This document shows positions 1 to 8,119 of a stretch of 64,000 nucleotides of DNA, piece by piece (position 1 is the first letter of the stretch; the number at the start of each line of letters is the position of its first letter). The position numbers were made by a program, and so were the translations under genes. The DNA lies in the NCBI GenBank assembly GCA_012520645.1, contig JAAYNV010000038.1:148409-212408 (forward strand), given 5' to 3'. A model generated the notes under the pieces. The model was not told where the DNA came from. It saw nothing but the letters and a program-made list of their open reading frames with translations, and searched no databases. The DNA comes from Clostridiales bacterium. GTDB lineage: Bacteria; Bacillota; Clostridia; Lachnospirales; Lachnospiraceae.

Positions 1-855
1 ATAGTATTCATCATCCTCAAACTGCACCAGTTCCGTTCTGCTGTAATCCACATTGAATACGAAAAACTGCAAAAGCTTCGCAATCCCCACGGATATCACA
101 GATCCTATGACAGCTCCCGCAATCGATATATTCGTGTTAAATATCAGATCACCAAACAGCAGAATTACTACATTTGCAAGTGCTCCGGCAATAATCGCCA
201 CCGTCCACGAATGGTTAATCGACATTCTGCGTATCGTATATACCAGAATAACTGTCACGGCAAACGCGGCTACCGTCACAAGCATTGCCTTATTGTTCAG
301 AAGTCCGTCAATGACCACCTTAAACTTCTGCATTCCGTTCTCAACATCTGTCACTCCAAGTGTTGCCTGATTCTCTGCAATATATGCCAGAATATAATAA
401 ACCATGACACCGCAGCTGACAGATACGACTGCCACCGGAGAACCTAAAAGACCCATGGCAATCGGTATAATATATGGTATTTTCATCAAAAAGCACATCG
501 GCAGAAAAAGCACAACCAGCGTATCCTTTGGTGCAAACCTGAAATAGAGCAGAAACATCAAAAGAAATACTGCAAATACCACAACCGCTGCCTCAACAGA
601 CAGAGCATATAAATGCAGCAGCATAAAGCCTGCCGCAAACAATATAATACAGTTCATCGGCAAAAAAGAACACATCAGCGCTACGACTAACACAACCGGA
701 AAACTTTTCAGTTTTTCCATGTATCCCCATGCCCCATTTATGAGCAGCAATGACAAAAGAGCCAGAAGAAACTTAAAGATGGGGGTCAGGTATATTTCAT
801 ACTTCCCATAAAAGTTTCGAATATGCTCCTTTAAAACCAGTATATTTTTCATCAT
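1..855 (-). CDS. Partial polytopic membrane protein, function unknown
   Basis: An open frame of 285 codons begins at ATG 855 (or ATG 852) and runs off the left edge without a stop, so the C-terminus is missing. A GGAAGG-type ribosome site lies 7 bases before 855. After a charged N-terminus of about 25 residues (MMKNILVLKEHIRNFYGKYE) the translation is mostly hydrophobic, with at least seven likely membrane segments, and it ends in an acidic tail at the window edge. It is 25 bases downstream of the two-TM protein at 881-1279, so the two are probably co-transcribed and may form one complex. I do not recognise a characterised family. The strong hydrophobicity and good ribosome site make it a real gene. 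Confidence 0.75.
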   Translation of the reverse strand, partial: MMKNILVLKEHIRNFYGKYEIYLTPIFKFLLALLSLLLINGAWGYMEKLKSFPVVLVVALMCSFLPMNCIILFAAGFMLLHLYALSVEAAVVVFAVFLLMFLLYFRFAPKDTLVVLFLPMCFLMKIPYIIPIAMGLLGSPVAVVSVSCGVMVYYILAYIAENQATLGVTDVENGMQKFKVVIDGLLNNKAMLVTVAAFAVTVILVYTIRRMSINHSWTVAIIAGALANVVILLFGDLIFNTNISIAGAVIGSVISVGIAKLLQFFVFNVDYSRTELVQFEDDEYY

Positions 856-880
856 TCCAATTCCTTCCGGCAGTCTCCTC

Positions 881-1279
881 TTATTTTCTGCTTTCTTCTT
901 CATACAGTACGGATAACTGCTTTAAGTTGCTGTAATATTGTCTCAGACTCTTTTTTGCCCGATTATAACGGTATGAGTAGACTATGTATGATATTACTGC
1001 ATATATGGCAATAAATGCAACATAAAAAATCAGAATTTTTTTCCCGGATATCAACAAATCTTCTTTGTATATGTCCTGCATGAATAATTCAAAATCATAC
1101 AAAACCGCTGCCCCGCACAGTATTGCAAAGGTAATGGTTGCACAGATGACCGACTTTAATACCTGCAGACTGATATAGTCACTTCTGAAATAGCTTCCGA
1201 TCGCAAGATTTTTTTTACCTTCTCTTTCCTCATAGGAAGCCATTCTGGTCATCAGCTTAATACGTTCTTCGTTCAGCAT
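881..1279 (-). CDS. Small two-TM membrane protein, unknown function
   Basis: 132 residues. ATG 1279 is preceded by GAGG at 7 bases. The first 40 residues are polar and basic. Two hydrophobic segments follow (about residues 42-62 and 83-105), and then a charged C-terminus likely to be helical (residues 106-132). The topology suggests both ends are cytoplasmic. It sits between the YvyF-like gene and the partial membrane protein on the same strand with short gaps. I know no function for it; the pairing with the partial polytopic protein suggests they work together at the membrane. Confidence 0.7.
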   Translation of the reverse strand: MLNEERIKLMTRMASYEEREGKKNLAIGSYFRSDYISLQVLKSVICATITFAILCGAAVLYDFELFMQDIYKEDLLISGKKILIFYVAFIAIYAVISYIVYSYRYNRAKKSLRQYYSNLKQLSVLYEEESRK

Positions 1280-1315
1280 TTCATTTCCTCAAATCTTTTT
1301 TATTACAGCCTGAGC

Positions 1316-1723
1316 CTAATTATCCAGAAAACGCATTCTCGGACTCTCTTTGGTCTTCTTCTGCACAGGCTCTTCCTGCTTCGGCTTCGGCAGCACCTCG
1401 CCAAACCGGTTCACCATTTCGTTTTTGCACTTCTCACAATATTTTCCACTGCGAATGATCGCACCACAGTTCTCACAGGGAAGTCCGATCGGTGAATCAG
1501 CTGAAAACTCCAGTCTTTCCTCACGCACCCACTTCCGGATCTGATTGGCATCCACATCGCATTCTTCTGCTATCATTGCTATTGTAGCCTTCTTGTTCTC
1601 CGATACAAATGCCTTTACCTCCTGAAACTTCTCTTCCAGTTTTTCCTTACATGCGGCACAAATCGGTGTTCCCGACATATAGTTAAACATCCTTCCGCAT
1701 TTTCTGCAATTTCTTACTTCCAT
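1316..1723 (-). CDS. YvyF-like flagellar-operon zinc-ribbon/HTH protein
   Basis: 135 residues. It has two Cys-rich zinc-binding stretches: CRKCGRM with CAAC near the N-terminus, and CENCGA with CEKC near residue 100. Between them is a helix-turn-helix-like region (VDANQIRKWVREERLEF). This is the layout of the 'flagellar operon protein' family TIGR03826, B. subtilis YvyF, which lies beside comFC and flgM. Here too it directly follows a comFC-like gene. I chose ATG 1723 because GGGAGGG lies just upstream; the frame stays open further, to 1750, but without a ribosome site. The role is probably regulatory in motility. No flgM is next to it. Confidence 0.75.
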   Translation of the reverse strand: MEVRNCRKCGRMFNYMSGTPICAACKEKLEEKFQEVKAFVSENKKATIAMIAEECDVDANQIRKWVREERLEFSADSPIGLPCENCGAIIRSGKYCEKCKNEMVNRFGEVLPKPKQEEPVQKKTKESPRMRFLDN

Positions 1724-1739
1724 ATTTATCCCTCCCAAT

Positions 1740-2468
1740 TTATAAGCCATTTCCTATTGCCAATACAACAAAGCAGACCTTCTCCACTCCTGCCCTTCGG
1801 CACAGTCCGGCTATTTCATCCATTGTACTTCCAGTCGTGTAGATATCATCTACAATTATAATCGTTTTTAATTTTACATCATTTCGACCAATTTTGAAAG
1901 CCTTTTTCAAATTATTTTGTCTTTCCGAAAGATTGAGCGCCTTTTGCGGCACAGTTTTTCGAATTCGCACAATATAGTCCGAAAGTACTGGTATTTGTAG
2001 TCTTTTCCCTATTTCGTCCGCAAGCAGCTGCGCCTGATTATAGCCCCGGCTGTTTAGCCGGCTCTTATGAACGGGAACCGGAACCAGAGCGTCTGCATTC
2101 CATTCCCGAAGTTTTCCACCCAGATATTTGCAGACTTCCTCCGCATAATATTCCTTATACTCCTGCCTGCCCATATACTTAAAACGAAAAATGGATTCCC
2201 TGACGGAAGCATATTCATACAACGCTGCTCCTTCATCAAAATAATGTTTCCGTTTCCGACAGTCATCACAGTATTCCTGTGTTTCATCCCAGAGAGCTTT
2301 GCCGCATTTCCGGCAAAGTGGCTCCCGCAGCCTGCGGAATTCCTTTCTGCATTCCGGACACACACGAAGCCCGCTTACGCTGACAATCCGGTCACATACC
2401 GGACATCTGCGCGGAAACAGCATATTCAAAAGTGTCTCCCACGCGTTTTCTATTTTCTTAAATTTCAT
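1740..2468 (-). CDS. comFC: ComF-family phosphoribosyltransferase-like protein
   Basis: 242 residues. The N-terminus carries paired Cys motifs (CPVC/CPEC, then CRKC/CDDC), a zinc module typical of ComFC/GntX proteins. The C-terminal half is a PRTase fold with the PRPP-binding loop VDDIYTTGST at about residue 200 and a PVPVHKSRLNSRGYNQAQ stretch before it. In B. subtilis and H. influenzae relatives are needed for DNA uptake or late transformation steps. The downstream neighbour is YvyF-like, as in Bacillus. The start at ATG 2468 lies 8 bases after the recD2 stop, with GGAGG upstream; a longer frame into recD2 exists. No comFA helicase is adjacent; recD2 takes that place. Confidence 0.85.
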   Translation of the reverse strand: MKFKKIENAWETLLNMLFPRRCPVCDRIVSVSGLRVCPECRKEFRRLREPLCRKCGKALWDETQEYCDDCRKRKHYFDEGAALYEYASVRESIFRFKYMGRQEYKEYYAEEVCKYLGGKLREWNADALVPVPVHKSRLNSRGYNQAQLLADEIGKRLQIPVLSDYIVRIRKTVPQKALNLSERQNNLKKAFKIGRNDVKLKTIIIVDDIYTTGSTMDEIAGLCRRAGVEKVCFVVLAIGNGL

Positions 2469-2475
2469 TTTAACT

Positions 2476-4725
2476 TTAGTCCTCCGTGCATTCCATACAG
2501 ATTTCTCTAATACGGTCACATAGTCCGCTCATACGCTTCTGCTGGCTTTCATTTTCCACCATTTCCCGAAACACGGCACTGCTTCCGAGTATAGTAACAC
2601 AGTCTCTTGCCCGCGTGATTCCGGTATATAATAAATTCCGGTTAAACAGCATCTTCGGTCCGGACAAAAGAGGCATCAGAACGGCAGGATACTCGCTTCC
2701 CTGCGACTTATGTATCGTAATGGCATAGCTCAATTCCAGCTCATCCAACTGCGCAAACGGATAAACCACCTGCCTCACATCATCGAAAACAACTGTTATG
2801 TTTTGTGCATATTCATTGATCTCCAGTATTCTTCCCATGTCACCGTTAAAGACCCCTACCCCCTTGTCAACCGGAATCCCGTAACGACTCTTCACTTCCC
2901 ATTCCAACTGGTAGTTATTTTTTATCTGCATGACCTTATCCCCTTCCCGGAACAACCTTTCTCCATGCAGATATTCCCGTTTCTCCTTTGATTCCGGATT
3001 CAGATATCTCTGTAAAATTCCGTTCAGCGTTTCCACACCAAGATTTCCTTTCCTCATCGGTGTCAACACCTGAATATCAAACGGCGTGGCATGAACATAG
3101 CGTGGCAGCTTATCCTGAATAAGCTGTATCATATGTTTATATATGACATTCACATCATTTCTCTCTAAAAAGAAGAAGTCGCGGCTTTTATTATCCAGTT
3201 TTACCATTCTTCCTTCATTGACGGCATGGGCATTCACTACAATATCGCTCTCCTCCGCCTGACGGAATATTTTCTTCAGACACGTCACAGAAAAACACCC
3301 GCTATCTATTAAATCACGCAGCACCTGTCCCGGTCCAACCGATGGGAGCTGATTTACATCCCCTACCATGATCAACCGCGTCCCGGGAGCGATTGCTTTT
3401 AACAATGCACGAAACAGATGGATGTCTACCATGGACATTTCATCTATTATAATAACATCTGTTTCTAATGGATTATTCTCATTTCGCTCGAAGGACGCCC
3501 CCCTCTTATCCTCTTCCATTGAGCCGTTCAGTTCTAACAGACGATGTATGGTTCTTGCTTCATATCCGGTTGCTTCCGTCATACGTTTCGCTGCTCTTCC
3601 GGTCGGTGCAGCCAGATACAGATCCATTCCTTCTTCCATAAAATAATGGATCATCATATTAATGGTCGTCGTCTTTCCGGTCCCTGGTCCGCCCGACAGG
3701 ATAAAAATTCCATTGCGTACGCTATTGGCTACTGCCGTTCTCTGTAACTCATCCAGTTCTACAGATAACGTGCGTTCTAATTTTTGAATCTTACATAATA
3801 TCTGCTGTTCTTCTACTGCATTTTCTGTTCCATCTGTCAGCGCAATGTTCAGTTCTCTTAGCATTCTGGCACAGTCCGCCTCTGCATAATAGTAGCTCAT
3901 GGCATACACCTGACAGATACCGCCTTTTTCTTTCATCACCAGTTTTCTGTCCATGGTCAGATTTTCAAGCTGTGGAGCCAGATGCTTCTCCTCCACTCCC
4001 AAAAGCTGTGAAGTTCTGCTTAACAGAAGTTCCCTCGGCAGATACACATTTCCATCTGCAGCCGCCTGCAATAGTGTATACAATATTCCACTGCGGATCC
4101 GGTAATCAGAATCTGCATGAATACCGATTCGGGAAGCAATTTCATCTGCTGTCTTGAAACCGATTCCCGCGATATCATCTGCCAGCTTATATGGATTTTC
4201 CTGTAAAACCCCATATACCCCATTCCCATATTCTTCGTAAATACGAACCGCAAGTGTATTGGATATTCCATATTTCTGCAAGAACAGCATGGCTGCTCTT
4301 AAATCTCTTTTCTCCTCCATCTGGATTCCGATTTCACGAGCCTTTGCTTCACTGATTCCCTTGACTTCAGCCAGCCGTTCCGGTTCTTCTTCCATAATAC
4401 GGAAGGTTTCTTCTCCAAATTTTTTTATAATTCGTCTGGCCAGTGAAGGTCCCACTCCCTTCACCGCTCCCGATGCAAGATACCGCTCCATGCTGACTAC
4501 ATCATCCGGCTCAATAATTCTGTACTTTTGTACCTTAAACTGCTCCCCATAAACCGGATGGTCTACAAAATCACCTGAAAGCTCCAGATTTTCTCCCTGC
4601 GTGATCATCTGAAATGCACCGACACAGATGATTTCTTCTCCCTCTGCGATCAGCTCCATAACCGTATATCCGTTTTCAGCATTCCGATATATAATATGAT
4701 CAATATGCCCTTTTATCGTTTCCAT
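2476..4725 (-). CDS. recD2: RecD2-type ATP-dependent 5'-3' DNA helicase
   Basis: 749 residues, the usual RecD2 length. The N-terminal domain (1-330) contains helix-hairpin-helix-like segments (GVGPSLARRIIKKFG and GISEAKAREIG around 90-130). The helicase core starts near 330 with Walker A GGPGTGKTTT (345-354), Walker B IDEMSM (427-432), and a late motif SYAITIHKSQGSEYP near the C-terminus. RecD2 acts in DNA repair and replication-fork maintenance in bacteria lacking RecBC. I chose ATG 4725 from the GAAAGGG site; an in-frame extension to 4815 crosses the upstream terminator hairpin and is unlikely to be translated. The comFC-like gene follows 7 bases after the stop. Confidence 0.93.
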   Translation of the reverse strand: METIKGHIDHIIYRNAENGYTVMELIAEGEEIICVGAFQMITQGENLELSGDFVDHPVYGEQFKVQKYRIIEPDDVVSMERYLASGAVKGVGPSLARRIIKKFGEETFRIMEEEPERLAEVKGISEAKAREIGIQMEEKRDLRAAMLFLQKYGISNTLAVRIYEEYGNGVYGVLQENPYKLADDIAGIGFKTADEIASRIGIHADSDYRIRSGILYTLLQAAADGNVYLPRELLLSRTSQLLGVEEKHLAPQLENLTMDRKLVMKEKGGICQVYAMSYYYAEADCARMLRELNIALTDGTENAVEEQQILCKIQKLERTLSVELDELQRTAVANSVRNGIFILSGGPGTGKTTTINMMIHYFMEEGMDLYLAAPTGRAAKRMTEATGYEARTIHRLLELNGSMEEDKRGASFERNENNPLETDVIIIDEMSMVDIHLFRALLKAIAPGTRLIMVGDVNQLPSVGPGQVLRDLIDSGCFSVTCLKKIFRQAEESDIVVNAHAVNEGRMVKLDNKSRDFFFLERNDVNVIYKHMIQLIQDKLPRYVHATPFDIQVLTPMRKGNLGVETLNGILQRYLNPESKEKREYLHGERLFREGDKVMQIKNNYQLEWEVKSRYGIPVDKGVGVFNGDMGRILEINEYAQNITVVFDDVRQVVYPFAQLDELELSYAITIHKSQGSEYPAVLMPLLSGPKMLFNRNLLYTGITRARDCVTILGSSAVFREMVENESQQKRMSGLCDRIREICMECTED

Positions 4726-4752
4726 ATTACCCTTTCCATACCAGGAAACAAA

Positions 4753-4785
4753 CAGGCTGCCCCTTATGAGGCAGCCCCTGTTCTT
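4753..4785 (-). terminator. Terminator of the mbl-flagellar rod operon
   Basis: A 7-bp GC-rich stem (4755-4761 with 4770-4776) and short loop, followed on the minus strand by TGTTTGTTT. It separates the FlgJ-like gene from recD2. The plus strand is also T-rich on the other side. Confidence 0.75.
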
Positions 4786-4795
4786 TCTTTTTCTG

Positions 4796-5152
4796 TTATG
4801 CTTCTTCCGAAACATTCCGCTTCATCTGTTCATAGAGCATCTGTGCCAGACCCAGACTATTCTGCTCCGTGGACTGTTCCGCCATCTCCTGAATCATATT
4901 ATCATAATAATAATCCATCAGATTTTTATTCGCACCGGTTGCACCACTTGTATCCGGTACAGTTTTCTTCATCTCTTTAAACACCTGTTCCAGAAAATAT
5001 GCCTCAAACTGTTTGCAGACATCCATCAATTCCTCGTCGGTTGCATTTTTGTAATCCGAATCCAGACTGTTCTGCATTTTCTTGGTGCTGTCTGCTTTCG
5101 CTGTATCTGTTAAATAATTGATATATTCTGTATTGATTCCACCGATATCCAT
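4796..5152 (-). CDS. FlgJ-like flagellar rod-binding protein (no muramidase domain)
   Basis: 118 residues, matching the N-terminal rod-binding domain of FlgJ. The core 'LMDVCKQFEAYFLEQVFKEM' and the later 'LMDYYYDNMIQEMAEQ..SLGLAQMLYEQM' are characteristic of that family. The C-terminal muramidase of enterobacterial FlgJ is absent, as is usual in Firmicutes. It likely caps or scaffolds rod assembly in the cell envelope. ATG 5152 has GGAGG at 7 bases; the frame is open to 5176 without a ribosome site. It is the last gene of the mbl-flhO-flhP block and is closed by a terminator at 4753-4785. Confidence 0.85.
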   Translation of the reverse strand: MDIGGINTEYINYLTDTAKADSTKKMQNSLDSDYKNATDEELMDVCKQFEAYFLEQVFKEMKKTVPDTSGATGANKNLMDYYYDNMIQEMAEQSTEQNSLGLAQMLYEQMKRNVSEEA

Positions 5153-5219
5153 ACCGCTGCCTCCATTTGCTGCCACTCATGCAGCTTGAATCGTAAACCT
5201 ATTACCATTCACTGCCACA

Positions 5220-6035
5220 CTATCTGCGCAGCTGATTTGCCTGCTGAAGCATTTCATCCGATGCCTGAATTGCTTTGGAATTCATCTCATATGCTCTCTG
5301 TGCCACGATCAGATTGACCATCTCATCTGCCACCTGTACACTGGAACCTTCCAGATATCCGTGCATCAGTTTGCTCTTTGTAATATCCTTTGCCTTGGCC
5401 TCATTAATCACTTCGCCGCTGGCATTAGTCTGGGCATAGAGACTGTCTCCCATTTTATCCAATCCTGCCGGATTGTTGAACTGGTACACACCAATTGTCA
5501 CATTTAACGGCTGCAGCTTTCCGTCCTTATCCGGATAATGGAATGCACCCTCCTCATCCACTACAATATCCGTTGCTACCAGATTTTTATTAAATACAAT
5601 TTCTTTTCCGTTTGTATCCAGTACCGGTCTTCCATCGGAATCCGTAAGCGCCAGTCCGTTATTACTGATTGCAATTCCAAAATTACCGTTTCTGGTATAG
5701 TATGTATTGTCATCCTCACCTTTTACAGCAAAGAATCCTTTTCCACTTAACGCAAAAGCGAAATCATTCTCAGACTGATAAATATTTCCATCCTTAAAAA
5801 TAGATGTAATTGCTGAGTTTCTTACACCCAGTCCCACCTGGGCGCCGATCGGCTTTTCCTCACCGTTGGCGGAGGTTGTCTTAGCCTGCAGTGTCTGATA
5901 CAGCAGAGATTTAAATTCTGCCACTTCTGCCTTATAACCTACTGTGTTCACATTTGCAAGGTTATTTGCGATCGTATCAACATTTGTCTGCTGTGCGATC
6001 ATACCGGTTGCCGCTGTCCAAAGAGATCTTACCAT
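5220..6035 (-). CDS. flhP: Flagellar distal rod protein FlgG/FlhP
   Basis: 271 residues. The N-terminus VRSLWTAATGMIAQQ...ANNLANVNTVGYK is the flagellar rod/hook signature, and the C-terminal VNLIVAQRAYEMNSKAIQASDEML is the matching coiled-coil terminus. Residues between carry the beta-rich D1 domain (GKGFFAVKG). By sequence it is closest to FlgG; by position after mbl and flhO it corresponds to B. subtilis FlhP, so flgG would be an equally valid name. It is exported through the flagellar secretion apparatus and builds the rod. It starts 20 bases after flhO. Confidence 0.92.
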   Translation of the reverse strand: MVRSLWTAATGMIAQQTNVDTIANNLANVNTVGYKAEVAEFKSLLYQTLQAKTTSANGEEKPIGAQVGLGVRNSAITSIFKDGNIYQSENDFAFALSGKGFFAVKGEDDNTYYTRNGNFGIAISNNGLALTDSDGRPVLDTNGKEIVFNKNLVATDIVVDEEGAFHYPDKDGKLQPLNVTIGVYQFNNPAGLDKMGDSLYAQTNASGEVINEAKAKDITKSKLMHGYLEGSSVQVADEMVNLIVAQRAYEMNSKAIQASDEMLQQANQLRR

Positions 6036-6055
6036 ATCTTATTCTTCCTCCCCTA

Positions 6056-6835
6056 TCAGCTCAGTCTGCCAAGCTGGTTTACTGCAATATCCAGAGATCC
6101 GTCATAAGTCTGGATAATCTTCTGATTGGTCTCATATGCTCTTGTTATATTGATCATATTTACCATTTCACTTACAACCTGCACATTTGCCATTTCCAGA
6201 TAACCGGAACGCACCTGGGCAGTTGCTTCCTTTTCGGTAAAACCTTCAACTGTCTGATAAAGGTTCTCACCATATTTCTCCAGATAATTATAATCCTCAA
6301 AATCTACAATTCCGATTTTGGCTTCCATAGAATCATCCTGATAGATATTTCCGGCGCTGTCAATCATGGAATTTTTTAACGGATCCAGTTCAATTCTTTC
6401 ACCGTCTTCATCTAATACATAATCACCGTCTTCTGTCACCAGATACCCGTCTGCATTAACGGTAAAGGAACCGTCTCTGGTATACTTCGTAGAAGTTTCC
6501 CCTGCCTTATTCGTAAACTCAATTGCAAAAAAACCGTTCCCGGCAATCGCAACATCAAATACATTTCCGGTTTCACGGAAGGAACCCTGCCCGTAATCCG
6601 TATAATTCTCGCCAATCTTTACCCCCATACTCATGCTGCCAAGTTTCTTCGCACAATTCGGGGATTCCGATGTATCCTTGATTTTCAGAGCAAGAACATC
6701 ATCAAATGCCTGACTTGTAGATCCCTCTTTTTTAAACCCGACCGTATTGGCATTTGCCAGATTGTTGGTCATAATATCCATTCTGTTCTGCTCATTGATC
6801 ATACCGGTATACGCGGTATAAAGTCCCTTCAACAT
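6056..6835 (-). CDS. flhO: Flagellar rod protein FlgF/FlhO
   Basis: 259 residues. It is a second rod/hook family protein, with the N-terminal signature YTAYTGMINEQNRMDIMTNNLANANTVGFKKE and a C-terminal VSEMVNMINITRAYETNQKIIQTYD. It is paralogous to the next gene but clearly distinct (central region GNGFFAIEF). The position directly after mbl matches B. subtilis flhO. ATG 6835 follows GGAGG by about 10 bases. It probably forms the proximal part of the rod together with FlhP. Confidence 0.9.
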   Translation of the reverse strand: MLKGLYTAYTGMINEQNRMDIMTNNLANANTVGFKKEGSTSQAFDDVLALKIKDTSESPNCAKKLGSMSMGVKIGENYTDYGQGSFRETGNVFDVAIAGNGFFAIEFTNKAGETSTKYTRDGSFTVNADGYLVTEDGDYVLDEDGERIELDPLKNSMIDSAGNIYQDDSMEAKIGIVDFEDYNYLEKYGENLYQTVEGFTEKEATAQVRSGYLEMANVQVVSEMVNMINITRAYETNQKIIQTYDGSLDIAVNQLGRLS

Positions 6836-6862
6836 TCCCTTTTATCCTCCGTTTCGCCTCTT

Positions 6863-7858
6863 CTACGCTTCGTCTCTGTAGCCCGCCAGAAATTCTACAT
6901 ATTTTCCTGTTCCGATTGCTACTGCCGTCATCGGATCTTCTGCCGTCATGGTATTGATTCCCGTCTTGGATTCGATCAGATCCTCCAGACCTCTTAACAG
7001 GCTTCCGCCTCCGGTCAGAACAATTCCCCGGTCAGCGATATCCGCAGCCAGCTCCGGTGGAGTCTTCTCCAATACACTATGGATGACTTCAATAATCTGG
7101 GAAGTCGTTTCCTTAAGTGCCTCCTCTGTCTCCTCCGAGGATACCTTAACGGTCTTCGGAAGTCCGGTTACCAGATTCCTTCCCCGGACATCCATATAAT
7201 CGACTTCGGTTCTCTTATATGCGGAACCAATCTTAATTTTCAGATCCTCTGCCGTTCTTTCACCGATCAGCAGATTGTGCTTCTTACGCATATAACGGAC
7301 AATCGCTTCATCAAAATCATCGCCTGCCACTTTGATGGATGCGCTGACTACCGTACCCCCCAAAGAAATGACAGCAATATCAGATGTACCACCTCCGATA
7401 TCTACTATCATGTTTCCGCACGGCTTGGAAATATCAATTCCGGCTCCGATTGCAGCGGCAATCGGCTCCTCAATAATAGAAACCTCTCTGGCTCCCGCCT
7501 GATAGGTTGCATCCTCAACCGCTTTCTTCTCTACCTCAGTAACACCGCTCGGTACGCACACCGCAATGCGGGGTTTACGGAATGCACGCTTTCCAAGTGC
7601 CTTCTGAATGAAATATTTCATCATTTTCTCTGTTACTGTATAATCGGAAATAACACCCTGTCTGAGTGGTCTGACTGCCACGATATTGCCCGGCGTTCTT
7701 CCGAGCATCAGTCTCGCATCCTCTCCGATTGCTTTGATCTTATTAGTGTCTCTATCAAATGCTACAACAGAAGGCTCCTTGAGTACTACTCCCTTGCCCC
7801 TGATATAAACTAAAATACTGGCTGTTCCCAAATCGATTCCGATATCTGTATACTGCAT
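6863..7858 (-). CDS. mbl: MreB/Mbl actin-like cell-shape protein
   Basis: 331 residues, the normal MreB-family length. Actin-fold phosphate motifs are visible: DLGTAS (9-14), IEEPIAAAIGAG, and DIGGGTSDIAV near residue 155; the adenosine motif is TGGGSLLRGL near 285. It polymerises under the membrane and guides elongasome wall synthesis. The gene order with flhO and flhP downstream is that of B. subtilis mbl, which is why I prefer mbl to mreB; no mreCD is adjacent. It has its own sigma-A promoter (7976-8003) and a good ribosome site. Confidence 0.92.
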   Translation of the reverse strand: MQYTDIGIDLGTASILVYIRGKGVVLKEPSVVAFDRDTNKIKAIGEDARLMLGRTPGNIVAVRPLRQGVISDYTVTEKMMKYFIQKALGKRAFRKPRIAVCVPSGVTEVEKKAVEDATYQAGAREVSIIEEPIAAAIGAGIDISKPCGNMIVDIGGGTSDIAVISLGGTVVSASIKVAGDDFDEAIVRYMRKKHNLLIGERTAEDLKIKIGSAYKRTEVDYMDVRGRNLVTGLPKTVKVSSEETEEALKETTSQIIEVIHSVLEKTPPELAADIADRGIVLTGGGSLLRGLEDLIESKTGINTMTAEDPMTAVAIGTGKYVEFLAGYRDEA

Positions 7859-7975
7859 ATCCTTAAAACCCCTTTCTCGGTCCTCTTTTCATTCTTTCCA
7901 TAATATTCAAAATATATTTCACAATTCAAATATATTTAATTGCACTCCAAATGCCAAACATAGACATCCTACGTT

Positions 7976-8003
7976 ATTATACAATGAAAAGATTGAATTT
8001 CAA
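7976..8003 (-). promoter_or_regulatory. Sigma-A promoter of the mbl-flhO-flhP operon
   Basis: TTGAAA (7998-8003), a 16-base spacer and a perfect TATAAT (7976-7981) on the minus strand. It leaves a leader of about 110 bases before mbl. No sigma-D motif was seen, so these rod genes appear to be expressed with cell-shape genes rather than late flagellar genes. Confidence 0.75.
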
Positions 8004-8045
8004 AGGGTTTTCCAAAAATTCATTAAAATTTAAAAAAGATACACC

Positions 8046-8073
8046 GAAAAAAGTGGTTCCATCCACTTTTTTT
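8046..8073 (-). terminator. Terminator of uvrBA
   Basis: A 10-bp stem (8047-8056 with 8063-8072), AAAAAAGTGG paired to CCACTTTTTT around a six-base loop. The symmetric A/T flanks make it potentially bidirectional. It lies 47 bases after the uvrA stop. Confidence 0.85.
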
Positions 8074-8119
8074 CAGTGCATCCATGCTTTGTATATATCG
8101 GCACAAAACGTTTTCTGCT

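Noticed and set aside
7079..7813. Plus-strand open frame of 244 codons opposite mbl
   Set aside because: A shadow of mbl: atypical composition and no ribosome site.
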